A stretch of 64,000 nucleotides of DNA from assembly GCF_001639145.1 (NCBI RefSeq), contig NZ_LROY01000001.1, positions 312,501-376,500 on the forward strand, read 5' to 3'. Below are positions 53,013 to 61,550 of the stretch, in pieces. Source of the stretch: Microbulbifer sp. Q7. GTDB taxonomy: Bacteria > Pseudomonadota > Gammaproteobacteria > Pseudomonadales > Cellvibrionaceae. The position numbers were made by a program, and so were the translations under genes. Below the pieces are notes generated by a model. The model saw only the letters and a list, made by a program, of their open reading frames with translations, did not search any database and was not told the DNA's origin. The first letter of the stretch is position 1; each line of letters starts with the position of its first letter.

Positions 53013-53762
53013 ATGAAACTTCAAGGTAAAGTAGCCATCGTCAGCGGTGGGGCACGGGACATCGGTAAAGCGGTTTCCCTGAAGCTGGCAGCAGAAGGCG
53101 CAAAGGTAGTGGTGAACTACTTTAGCAATGCACAGACTGCAGAAGAAACGCTGGCCGAGATCAAGGCAGCGGGCGGCGAAGCCATCATCGCCAAGGGCGA
53201 CATGACCAAGCAGGCGGACGTGGCGAGCGTTGTCGCTGCGGCACAGGAAGCCTACGGCAAAACCATCGACGTCCTGGTGAATGTTGCCGGCGGCCTGGTA
53301 GAACGCAAAACCATCGAAGAGATGGACGAAGAGTTCTTCAACAAAGTTATCGCATTGAACCTGAACAGCACCTTCCTGCTGACCAAAGCCGTTGTTCCGC
53401 ACATGGATGGCGGCGCTATCGTAAACCTGGCTTCCCAGGCTGGCCGTGATGGTGGTGGCCCCGGTGCTTCTGCGTACGCGACCTCCAAGGGTGCGGTGAT
53501 GACCTTTACCCGCGCCATGGCGAAAGAGCTGGGACCAAAAAACATTCGTGTGAACTCCCTGTGCCCGGGCATGATCAGTACCACTTTCCACGATACCTTC
53601 ACCAAAGATGCGGTGCGTGAAAATGTTGCGAACGCCACTCCGCTGAAGCGCGAGGGTAAAGCTCCGGAAGTCGCAGACGCGGTTGCCTACCTGGCGTCCG
53701 ATGAAGCCTCTTTCATCACCGGCACCAACATCGACATCAACGGTGGACTGTTCTTCTCCTGA
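53013..53762 (+). CDS. SDR-family oxidoreductase, probable DEH reductase
   Basis: A protein of 249 residues from the ATG at 53013 with AGGAG upstream. The Rossmann start reads KVAIVSGGARDIGKAVSLKLA, then NVAGG, IVNLASQAG and the catalytic pair in YATSKGAVM. The C terminus is FITGTNIDINGGLFFS. In alginate loci an SDR at this position reduces DEH to 2-keto-3-deoxygluconate with NAD(P)H. Family is certain, and the DEH role follows from position between the transporter and kdgK. Confidence 0.93.
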   Translation: MKLQGKVAIVSGGARDIGKAVSLKLAAEGAKVVVNYFSNAQTAEETLAEIKAAGGEAIIAKGDMTKQADVASVVAAAQEAYGKTIDVLVNVAGGLVERKTIEEMDEEFFNKVIALNLNSTFLLTKAVVPHMDGGAIVNLASQAGRDGGGPGASAYATSKGAVMTFTRAMAKELGPKNIRVNSLCPGMISTTFHDTFTKDAVRENVANATPLKREGKAPEVADAVAYLASDEASFITGTNIDINGGLFFS

Positions 53763-53825
53763 TTTGGGGAAGAATGGCGAAATGGTACTTGAGGTAAACA
53801 GGCGTAACTCTTGGGCGAAATAGTG

Positions 53826-54782
53826 ATGCACAAGCGCATAGCAGTCATCGGCGAATGTATGCTGGAAATGAACCTGGACGGCGATTGTCGCAGCTACCAT
53901 AGCGAGCCCCGCTTACAGGCGGGTCTCTCGTTCGGCGGCGACACATTAAACACTGCGTTGTATATGTCCCGTCTCGGCGCCAGTGTCGATTATGTCACTG
54001 CGCTGGGGGATGATCATTTAAGTGATTGGATGATTCGCCAATGGCAGGCAGAAGGTATCGGTTGCGATCTGGTAAAGCGCGAGGCGAATGCAACGCCCGG
54101 GCTTTACCTGATCGAGACCGATAGCACCGGCGAGCGCACTTTCCACTACTGGCGAGACCGCGCACCGGCCAAACGGCTGTTGGACAGTGCGCAAGCGGCA
54201 ACCCAGTTGTTTGCCCAGTTGAAGCGGTTTGATGCGATTTACCTCTCTGGGATCTCCCTCGCCATCCTGTCGCCCTATGGGCGCGAGTGCCTGTTCGATT
54301 TCCTTGCGGATTTTCGCCAGGGTGGCGGTCAGGTGATTTTCGACGGGAATTATCGACCGCGACTGTGGGGCAACGAGACACTAACCCGCAAAGCCTACGA
54401 ACAGATGCTGCGGCTCACGGATATCGCATTGCCGACATTCGAAGACGAGCAGATGCTGTTTCATGACACAGATACCGATGCCGCGCTGGCGCGCTTGCAG
54501 GCGTGGGGAGTGGATGAAATCGTGCTGAAACTGGGCGGAGATGGGTGTCTGGTGGTACAGCGAAACCGGGACCCGCGACTGGTACCGACAAATAAAGTGG
54601 TACCCGTAGATACCACCGCGGCCGGTGATTCGTTCAATGCGGGTTACCTCGCCAGCCGTCTCGCTGGTGACAGTGCTGAGAAAGCAGCCGCAAACGGACA
54701 CCGCTTGGCGAGCACGGTTATCCAACATCGCGGTGCCGTCATTGCGCGAAGCGCCATGCCAGAAGGTACCGAGACGGCCTGA
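53826..54782 (+). CDS. kdgK: 2-keto-3-deoxygluconate kinase
   Basis: A protein of 318 residues (ATG 53826; a TTG at 53811 is possible). The PfkB fold shows FGGDTLNTALYMSRLG near the N terminus and the anion-hole/catalytic motif DTTAAGDSFNAGYLASRL near the C terminus. DGNYRPRLWG is characteristic of KdgK. It phosphorylates KDG to KDPG, the substrate for Eda aldolase, which is not in the window. It ends the operon and is followed by a strong terminator. Confidence 0.95.
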   Translation: MHKRIAVIGECMLEMNLDGDCRSYHSEPRLQAGLSFGGDTLNTALYMSRLGASVDYVTALGDDHLSDWMIRQWQAEGIGCDLVKREANATPGLYLIETDSTGERTFHYWRDRAPAKRLLDSAQAATQLFAQLKRFDAIYLSGISLAILSPYGRECLFDFLADFRQGGGQVIFDGNYRPRLWGNETLTRKAYEQMLRLTDIALPTFEDEQMLFHDTDTDAALARLQAWGVDEIVLKLGGDGCLVVQRNRDPRLVPTNKVVPVDTTAAGDSFNAGYLASRLAGDSAEKAAANGHRLASTVIQHRGAVIARSAMPEGTETA

Positions 54783-54807
54783 TAACCACGGTAAGCGGAA
54801 TCATGCA

Positions 54808-54834
54808 AAGCGGCCAGTTGGCCGCTTTTTTATT
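54808..54834 (+). terminator. Rho-independent terminator of the PL6-kdgK operon
   Basis: A stem AAGCGGCC / GGCCGCTT with a short AGTT loop is followed by a T-rich run (TTTTTTATT) 26 nt after kdgK. Confidence 0.92.
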
Positions 54835-55040
54835 GCGTGTCTTTTCGCGCCGTTGTCGTCCATTTCGTCACCGGAGGTCCCCCCGGACAATATCTGTCAT
54901 AACGATTGGTTTTACCTCTTGGGGATTTATTTTATAAACGGCCAAATTAAAAATTTTTTTAAATCAGTTGCCGACCAGAAAAATCACTAAAAATGGATAC
55001 AAAACAATAATTTACAGGGTTTTCACAGCAACCTATCTTA

Positions 55041-55069
55041 CCAATACTGCTAACCAATGTTGTTGACAG
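55041..55069 (+). promoter_or_regulatory. ACCAAT half-sites and TTGACA hexamer before the second TonB-receptor gene
   Basis: Two direct ACCAAT boxes 13 bp apart lie immediately upstream of a consensus -35 TTGACA (55064-55069). The -10 is weak (TTAACT at 55086 is the best). It shares the hexamer with the control regions of the regulator and of the PL6 operon. Confidence 0.4.
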
Positions 55070-55149
55070 GTTTTTCGGTTCGCGTTTAACTCGCCACTCT
55101 GAGAGCTAATAAAAACATAAGTGTTCTTACAATGAGAGGAAACCGTTAC

Positions 55150-58020
55150 ATGGATAACAATAAAACGTTTAAGAAGTTCGATAAGCAGAGTGCACTGAAG
55201 GATCTGAGTGTGCTGATGCTCTCCGCCTCTGCTATGGCATTTACCCCAATGGTTGCCGCCCAAACGGACGACGCCGCTGCGCTCGAAGAAGTGAGCGTGA
55301 CCGGTATTCGTGCCAGCCTGGAGGCAGCCGCTGACGCAAAGCGCGACGACGCCCGAGTGGTTGACGCAGTTGTTGCGGAAGATATCGGTAAACTCCCGGA
55401 CAACAACATCGCCGAAGCACTGCAGCGAGTGACCGGGGTTTCCATCAACCGCGACTTCGGTGTGGGCTCCGAGGTCTCCATTCGTGGCCTTAAGCAAAAC
55501 CGCGTGGAAGTAAACGGCCGCTCCGTACTGGGTGATACCCGCAGCGGCATCGACTTCCAGGACTTCCCCGCCGCGTTCCTTGAAAAAGTGGAAGTGATCA
55601 AGTCGCCTACCCCGGAAATGACCGAAGGCGCGCTCGGCGGCACCATCAGCCTGAAAATGGCCCGTCCGCTGGATCTCAACGGACCTCTGGCCGCTGTATC
55701 TGTGCAGGGCGAGTACGCCGACAAGGCCGATAACTGGGCCCCTATCATCAACTCCGGCGTGGGCAACACCTGGGATCTGGGTGATGCCGGCACCTTTGGC
55801 GTGATTGCGTCTTTGGCCTACCAGGACCGCGAACTGCGTCGCGACGAATCCCTGGTGCAGCTGCAGGTCGGTGAGGTCGAGGGAATGCCCCCCGCACAGA
55901 ATACCCCCAGCGGCAATTACGTATATGGCCGCGAGCATACCTTTAACCCGCGCACCGAAGTGCGTGAGCGCACCGCGATCAACCTCGCATTCCAGTGGGC
56001 GCCGGCGTCAGAGCAGGGTCAATTCTATCTGGACCTGAACTCCGTAGAGCGCGCGGGCAGCCAGGAGACGTTCTCACTGCTGCACATCCTCGACTCACCG
56101 ACGGTGATTCCAGGACAAACCTACGAAGACGAAAATGGCCAGCTGCAAAACTTCATGTACGACGAAGTTCAGCCACTACAGACTGCCGGCTCCAGCTTCC
56201 GCAACAGCGACTCCTTCAGCCACGCGTTTGGTGGCGCATGGGATTTCACCGAGAAGCTGACCGTGAGTGGGGAATTTTCCTACGCAGAGTCCGATAGCTA
56301 CACGCCTTTCTCTGAATTCCGTTTCCGCGGCATCGATCGCGAGCTGGAAGGCCAGGGCGCGGATGGTGAGAACAAATGGCTGATTCCGGTGACCTTCGAG
56401 AACAGCAACAACAGCGCACCGACCATCGACTTTGCCGACGGCTATGTATTTACCGATCAGCAAAATCAGGCGTTCCGCCGCTACGAAGATACCCGTACCT
56501 ACATCGATAATGCAGAAAGCGCGTTCAAGTTCGACGTTGAGTATGCTGAGCCGTTCGGCCTTGAGTGGGTATCTTCCGTCAAAACCGGTGTGCGCGCGAC
56601 ATCGCGGGATTTCGAACAGAACCGCTACCAGTTCCGCATTACCAATATCTTCAAAAACTTGGAGGACGCGGACGGTAATCCGGACATCATCTGGATGGAA
56701 GATATCGCCGCACAGTTCCCGAATGCGATCAAGGACTACGATTTTAGCGGGGATGCGTTTGAACACACCGGCAGGAGTGGCGCTTACGACCTGGCTAAAG
56801 TAACCGCGTACGATGTGGGCCTTCTGCAAAACCAGCAGGCAACCTTCGATATCGTTCAGCAGCTGCTGGCCGGAACGAATATGGAGATCAGTGGCAGCCT
56901 TGCGGACAACCTTGCGTACCAGGAAGGCAGCTACTCGGAAGTGAATGAAGAAACGTCTGCCGCCTACGTCCAGGCCAATCTGGACTTTGGCGATGTGCGC
57001 GCTGTTGTAGGTGGTCGTTACGTCTCCACAGACGTCACCTCCAGGGCATACCAAGATGGCGACATCGTCTCCGACGGTGCCAGCTACGACGATTTCCTGC
57101 CGAGCGTTAACGTCACCTGGAGCCTCAACGAAGATACGCAATTGCGTTTTGCTGCGGCCAAGGTCATGCGCCGCGCCGACTTCAATGAGCTGAGCCCCGC
57201 CTACAACTATCGTGATGCCTACATCGCCGCCAGCCGGGGCAACCCGGATTTGGAGCCCTATCGCGCGACCCAGTATGACATTGCTGCCGAGCACTACTGG
57301 GACAGCAACATGGTGTCTGCCACCTTGTTCTACAAGGATGTTGAATCCTTCCTGACCCAGACCTTTGAATGTGAAAACCAGCCGGAAGTGGTCAGTACCC
57401 TGACCAATACCTCGGACTTCGACAAAATCTGTCTGTGGCAGGCGAATGGCATTCAGTACGCGAATGCGAACACGCCAATTTCTGAAATGGGTATTCTCAC
57501 CGACTTCATCACCAACGGTGAGAACGGCAAGATTCAAGGGCTGGAGCTGGGTTACCAGCAAGCCTTCGACTTCCTGCCTGGTCGCTGGTCTGGCCTGGGC
57601 ATCAGCGCCAACTACACCTACGCGGACAGTGAAGACCCGAATGGCGTTGCGCTGGAAGATATTTCTAAAAATACCTTCAACACGCAGTTTTACTACGAGT
57701 ACGAAGGCCTGGGTATTCGCCTCGCCTACACCTATCGCGACCGCTTCCTGGATAGCGCGCAAACCAAACGCGTACTGCCGCTGGGTGAGCTCGTACTGGG
57801 CGCAGGTTCGGATGATCCAACACTGGGCAACGATTACCGCGAAGACCTCTCGCAATTGGACCTCTCTGCCAGCTATGACGTGACCGAAGACATTACGGTG
57901 ATCGCAAACGTTACTAACCTGACCGCAGAGCCCACTATCAACACCGGTGCCAACGGCACAGCGTTCCAGATCATGGAAACTGACCGTCGCTACGTACTGG
58001 GTGTGCGCGCGAAGTTCTGA
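55150..58020 (+). CDS. TonB-dependent receptor, alginate-oligosaccharide uptake (second copy)
   Basis: A protein of 956 residues from the ATG at 55150 with AGAGGA about 10 nt upstream. The signal segment is LMLSASAMAFTPMVAAQ and the TonB box region EEVSVTGIRASLE. The plug contains DIGKLPDNNIAEALQRVTGVSINRDFGVGSEVSIRGL, and the barrel ends DRRYVLGVRAKF. It differs clearly from the first receptor, so the two may take oligomers of different size or uronate composition. It lies directly upstream of the PL7 genes on the same strand. Confidence 0.94.
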   Translation: MDNNKTFKKFDKQSALKDLSVLMLSASAMAFTPMVAAQTDDAAALEEVSVTGIRASLEAAADAKRDDARVVDAVVAEDIGKLPDNNIAEALQRVTGVSINRDFGVGSEVSIRGLKQNRVEVNGRSVLGDTRSGIDFQDFPAAFLEKVEVIKSPTPEMTEGALGGTISLKMARPLDLNGPLAAVSVQGEYADKADNWAPIINSGVGNTWDLGDAGTFGVIASLAYQDRELRRDESLVQLQVGEVEGMPPAQNTPSGNYVYGREHTFNPRTEVRERTAINLAFQWAPASEQGQFYLDLNSVERAGSQETFSLLHILDSPTVIPGQTYEDENGQLQNFMYDEVQPLQTAGSSFRNSDSFSHAFGGAWDFTEKLTVSGEFSYAESDSYTPFSEFRFRGIDRELEGQGADGENKWLIPVTFENSNNSAPTIDFADGYVFTDQQNQAFRRYEDTRTYIDNAESAFKFDVEYAEPFGLEWVSSVKTGVRATSRDFEQNRYQFRITNIFKNLEDADGNPDIIWMEDIAAQFPNAIKDYDFSGDAFEHTGRSGAYDLAKVTAYDVGLLQNQQATFDIVQQLLAGTNMEISGSLADNLAYQEGSYSEVNEETSAAYVQANLDFGDVRAVVGGRYVSTDVTSRAYQDGDIVSDGASYDDFLPSVNVTWSLNEDTQLRFAAAKVMRRADFNELSPAYNYRDAYIAASRGNPDLEPYRATQYDIAAEHYWDSNMVSATLFYKDVESFLTQTFECENQPEVVSTLTNTSDFDKICLWQANGIQYANANTPISEMGILTDFITNGENGKIQGLELGYQQAFDFLPGRWSGLGISANYTYADSEDPNGVALEDISKNTFNTQFYYEYEGLGIRLAYTYRDRFLDSAQTKRVLPLGELVLGAGSDDPTLGNDYREDLSQLDLSASYDVTEDITVIANVTNLTAEPTINTGANGTAFQIMETDRRYVLGVRAKF

Positions 58021-58065
58021 TCCTCTCGTTGCACTCAAGCTTATTGCTGACCTCCAGCAATGAAG

Positions 58066-58096
58066 TACAGCCGGCGGTTTCACACCGCCGGCTGTA
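58066..58096. terminator. Long stem-loop after the second TonB-receptor gene
   Basis: A perfect 13-bp stem (TACAGCCGGCGGT and its complement) with a 5-nt TTCAC loop begins 45 nt after the stop codon. No U-tract follows. It may attenuate read-through into the PL7 genes or protect the receptor mRNA. Confidence 0.7.
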
Positions 58097-58261
58097 TTCC
58101 CTGACCAGATTTGCCGCTCTTTTTCGTTATATCCCATGCAGAGTTGAGAGAACCGGATACTACCGGTGGCACTGCCGTGGTTTGAAAACTCGGTAAACGA
58201 CGCAGCAGGTTTTAATTGCTGCCAATTAGAAAACCCTACATAAATACATAAAGAGGGTCCC

Positions 58262-60115
58262 ATGAAATCAACATCTCTAGCGATGAAAGTAAGTTGCGCT
58301 GTCGTACTGTCTGCTTGTATTGCCAGTGCCAACGCATCCATTCTTAACCCTGGCTTTGAAAGCAGCTTTGACAACTGGGTCGACACCGATCCTTCTGCCC
58401 TTTCCGGCGTTGCTAACAGTGGCAGCAAGTCCGCAAAAGTTTCCGGTAGCGGTGGTCGCGTCGAACAGGAAGTTCCCGTCAGTTCAAACACCAATTATCG
58501 TTTGACCGCTTACGTGCGTGGGGCCGGCACCGTCGGTGCACAGGTGGGCGGATCTACGTTCGATAGCAGCGCAAGTCATTCCGACTGGCAACCGGTGTCA
58601 GTGGAGTTCAATTCCGGTAGTGCCAGCAGCATTACCATCTTCGGTAGTTATAACGGTGGCGAAGGTCGCTTCGATGATTTCGCCCTGGAGAGCCTCGGTA
58701 CCGGGTCCAGCTCATCCAGCAGTTCCTCCAGCAGCTCCTCCAGTTCCGGCGGCGACAGCTGCACTTCAGGTAGCAGCCTTACCATTATTGCCGCAACGGA
58801 TGATGGCACTAACGACGGTAACGGCCCGGCAAATGTACTCGACGGCAGCTTCGCGGCACAATCTCGCTGGTCCTCTCAGGGCATCAAATGGATCACGCTA
58901 GATCTCGGTGTCCCCCAAACCGTGCAGGCCATTGATATCGCATGGTACAAGGGCAACCAGCGAGCCAGCTTCTTTGAGGTCGAGACTTCGGCCGACAATA
59001 GCAACTGGACCGTGGTCCTATCTGGCGGGCAGTCGAGCGGTACCACAGCGGATTTTGAACGCTATGATCTCGCGGACACCAGCGCTCGCTATGTTCGCGT
59101 CACCGGCAGTGGCAACACCGCCAACAACTGGAACAGCATTCTGGAAATGGATGTAATCGGCTGCACGGAGAGCGGCAGCGGTTCCAGCTCTGGCGGATCC
59201 TCTTCCGGTTCCAGTAGTTCCAGCAGCAGTTCAGGTGGCAGCTCCAGCGGTGGCTCTGGCGGTTCCAGCTCGGGCGGAAGCCTCGATCCGAACCTGCCCC
59301 CGTCCAGCAACTTCGACCTGAGCGCCTGGTACCTGAGCGTGCCTACCGACAACAATGGCGATGGCAAGGCCGACTCCATCAAGGAAAATGACCTGAATGC
59401 AGGCTATGCAGATGGCACCTACTTCTATACTGCTGCCGATGGCGGCATGGTGTTCCGCTGCCCGATCGATGGCTATAAAACATCGACCAACACGTCCTAT
59501 ACCCGCACCGAGCTGCGCGAGATGCTACGTCGTGGCGACACCAGCATTGCCACCCAGGGGGTCAATGGAAACAACTGGGTATTCGGCTCCGCACCCGCTT
59601 CGGCACGTGAAGCAGCCGGCGGTGTCGACGGTGTTTTACGCGCAACCCTCGCGGTAAACCATGTCACCACTACCGGAGATAGCGGCCAGGTTGGACGGGT
59701 GATTGTTGGACAGATTCACGCCAACAACGACGAACCGCTGCGTCTTTACTACCGCAAGTTACCGGGCCACAGCAAAGGTTCTGTGTATATCGCCCATGAG
59801 CCAAACGGCGGCAGCGACAGCTGGTACGACATGATTGGCAGCCGTTCCAGCAGCGCCTCGGACCCGTCCGACGGTATCGCACTGGATGAAGTCTGGAGCT
59901 ACGAGGTCAAGGTTGTCGGTAACACCCTCACCGTGACCATCTTCCGTGCTGGTAAAGACGATGTGGTACAGGTTGTGGATATGGGCAACAGCGGTTACGA
60001 CGTCGCCGACCAGTACCAGTACTTCAAGGCCGGGGTGTACAACCAGAACAACACCGGCAATGCCAGTGACTATGTCCAGGTGACCTTCTACGCCCTGGAG
60101 CAGTCGCACGATTAA
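58262..60115 (+). CDS. Secreted modular PL7 alginate lyase with two carbohydrate-binding modules
   Basis: A protein of 617 residues with a signal peptide ending near SANAS. Modules: a beta-sandwich CBM at about 28-148 (ILNPGFESSFDNWVD), a serine linker, an F5/8-type C (CBM32-like) domain at about 168-302 (IKWITLDLGVPQTVQAIDIAWYKG), a Ser/Gly linker, and a PL7 catalytic domain at about 345-617. PL7 motifs are present in order: RTELREM, QIH and YFKAGVYNQ. It is probably a free extracellular endolyase held to the polymer by its binding modules. The catalytic domain is nearly identical to that of the next gene. Confidence 0.96.
   Translation: MKSTSLAMKVSCAVVLSACIASANASILNPGFESSFDNWVDTDPSALSGVANSGSKSAKVSGSGGRVEQEVPVSSNTNYRLTAYVRGAGTVGAQVGGSTFDSSASHSDWQPVSVEFNSGSASSITIFGSYNGGEGRFDDFALESLGTGSSSSSSSSSSSSSSGGDSCTSGSSLTIIAATDDGTNDGNGPANVLDGSFAAQSRWSSQGIKWITLDLGVPQTVQAIDIAWYKGNQRASFFEVETSADNSNWTVVLSGGQSSGTTADFERYDLADTSARYVRVTGSGNTANNWNSILEMDVIGCTESGSGSSSGGSSSGSSSSSSSSGGSSSGGSGGSSSGGSLDPNLPPSSNFDLSAWYLSVPTDNNGDGKADSIKENDLNAGYADGTYFYTAADGGMVFRCPIDGYKTSTNTSYTRTELREMLRRGDTSIATQGVNGNNWVFGSAPASAREAAGGVDGVLRATLAVNHVTTTGDSGQVGRVIVGQIHANNDEPLRLYYRKLPGHSKGSVYIAHEPNGGSDSWYDMIGSRSSSASDPSDGIALDEVWSYEVKVVGNTLTVTIFRAGKDDVVQVVDMGNSGYDVADQYQYFKAGVYNQNNTGNASDYVQVTFYALEQSHD
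58704..58751 (+). repeat. Serine-codon-rich linker repeat
   Basis: An AGC/TCC/AGT-rich low-complexity stretch encodes about 15 serines between the first CBM and the F5/8-type domain. Such linkers are typical of secreted enzymes of Saccharophagus, Microbulbifer and Cellvibrio. Confidence 0.85.
59168..59280 (+). repeat. Serine/glycine-rich linker repeat
   Basis: A low-complexity stretch of serine and glycine codons joins the F5/8-type domain to the PL7 domain. Confidence 0.85.
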
Positions 60116-60298
60116 CCTTCCATTTAATCTCTCGCCAGCGCGTGATGCGGGCGGCCTCACCCCCAAGAAATCGTTTGTCTGAAGGGGTCGCCCAGCAGAA
60201 GCTTCCCGGAGCGGTGTCGGTTCATCTTCGCCACTCCGGTTTTTTTGGTTTTTACGCGATGTTTTACCTACCCATTTACATCAACAGGAACCTGTCCC

Positions 60299-61417
60299 GT
60301 GACTTTCTGGAATCTTCACGCAGTATCGAAGCCAATCCTTCGTCGGTTTTTTTTCGCAGGTACCCTCACGGTCATGATCGCCGGTTGCAGTGGTGAATCC
60401 GGCCCTGCAGAACAGGCTGATCCTGAAGCGCCAACTTCGAGCTCATCCTCGAGCTCATCCTCCAGCTCCTCTTCAAGTTCATCCTCGAGTTCATCAAGTT
60501 CGAGCAGTAGCTCTGGCGGTGGATCCAGCAGCTCCAGCAGCAGCGGTACCGACAACGGATCTGGGTCCGGTCTTGATCCCCTGTTACCACCCTCCAGTAA
60601 TTTTGATCTATCGGACTGGTACCTCAGCGTGCCCACCGATGACGACGGCAATGGCAAAGCCGACTCGATCAAGGAAAACGAGTTGAACAGTGGCTACGGA
60701 AACAGCGGCTATTTCTTTACCGGCAACGATGGCGGCATGGTATTTCGTTGCCCCGTGGCTGGTTACAAAACCTCGACCAATACGTCTTACACCCGTACCG
60801 AGCTGCGGGAAATGTTGCGCCGCGGCGATACCAGTATCGATACCCAGGGCGTCAATAAGAACAACTGGGTCTTCGGCTCAGCCCCTAGCGCCGCCCGCGA
60901 AGCGGCCGCAGGCGTCGATGGCATTCTGCGAGCAACCCTTGCGGTCAACCACGTCACCACCACCGGCGACAACGGCCAGGTAGGCCGGGTGATCGTCGGC
61001 CAGATCCACGCCAACGATGATGAGCCCCTGCGCCTCTACTACCGGAAACTGCCGGGCAACAGCAATGGCAGCATCTATATCGCCCACGAAATCAAAGGGG
61101 GTGAGGATACCTGGTACGAACTGATCGGCAGCCGCTCCAGTAGCGCATCCAACCCGGTTGACGGTATCGCCCTGGATGAAACCTTCGGCTACGAAATCAA
61201 GGTGGAAGGCAACACCTTGACCGTCACCATCACCCGCGAGGGCAAAGACGATGTGGTACAGGTGGTCGACATGCGTAATAGCGGCTACGACAGCGCAGAT
61301 CAGTACCACTACTTCAAGGCCGGCGTGTACAACCAGAACAATACTGGCGATGACACTGACTACGTTCAGGCCACCTTCTACGCCCTGGAGAACAGTCACA
61401 CCGGCTACGCCTACTAG
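60299..61417 (+). CDS. PL7 alginate lyase lipoprotein
   Basis: A protein of about 372 residues. The GTG at 60299 is preferred because AGGAA lies about 10 nt upstream and it gives a normal lipoprotein signal (basic, then FFFAGTLTVMIAGC); an ATG-like frame back to 60245 would put 18 residues before it. A poly-serine linker follows the lipid Cys, then one PL7 domain with RTELREM, QIH and YFKAGVYNQ. It has no CBM. It is probably anchored to the outer-membrane surface, where it would shorten chains for the TonB receptors. It is a tandem paralogue of the preceding lyase. Confidence 0.94.
   Translation: MTFWNLHAVSKPILRRFFFAGTLTVMIAGCSGESGPAEQADPEAPTSSSSSSSSSSSSSSSSSSSSSSSSSSGGGSSSSSSSGTDNGSGSGLDPLLPPSSNFDLSDWYLSVPTDDDGNGKADSIKENELNSGYGNSGYFFTGNDGGMVFRCPVAGYKTSTNTSYTRTELREMLRRGDTSIDTQGVNKNNWVFGSAPSAAREAAAGVDGILRATLAVNHVTTTGDNGQVGRVIVGQIHANDDEPLRLYYRKLPGNSNGSIYIAHEIKGGEDTWYELIGSRSSSASNPVDGIALDETFGYEIKVEGNTLTVTITREGKDDVVQVVDMRNSGYDSADQYHYFKAGVYNQNNTGDDTDYVQATFYALENSHTGYAY
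60437..60547 (+). repeat. Poly-serine linker repeat
   Basis: A run of TCC/TCG/TCA/AGC serine codons encodes about 30 serines between the lipid anchor and the PL7 domain. Confidence 0.88.
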
Positions 61418-61550
61418 GTTCGCCGGTCGTGCGGGCCAGCGCTGCCAAGAAATATTTCTGTACGGATATTGCCCGCAAGCGCAACCAGCGCTTTAATCGC
61501 AGTCCTTCTACCACCTTGCGGGCCAACCCCGGCCCCATCAGCTGTCCTTC

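Larger units (their letters stand above)
54783..55149. other. Region between kdgK and the second TonB-receptor gene
   Basis: 367 bp containing the kdgK terminator, then an AT-rich stretch with two ACCAAT boxes (55041-55046, 55054-55059) followed by a TTGACA hexamer (55064-55069). It should contain the receptor promoter, although no good -10 stands out. Confidence 0.55.

Noticed and set aside
56176..58494. 772-codon open frame opposite the second TonB-receptor gene
   Set aside because: It is an antisense shadow of a clear receptor and runs past its end into the PL7 signal-peptide region; no motif supports it.
58704..60547. Repeats in the PL7 genes considered as CRISPR-like or phase-variable tracts
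   Set aside because: They are serine-codon linkers in frame, irregular in period and without spacers; no homopolymer run long enough for slippage was seen.
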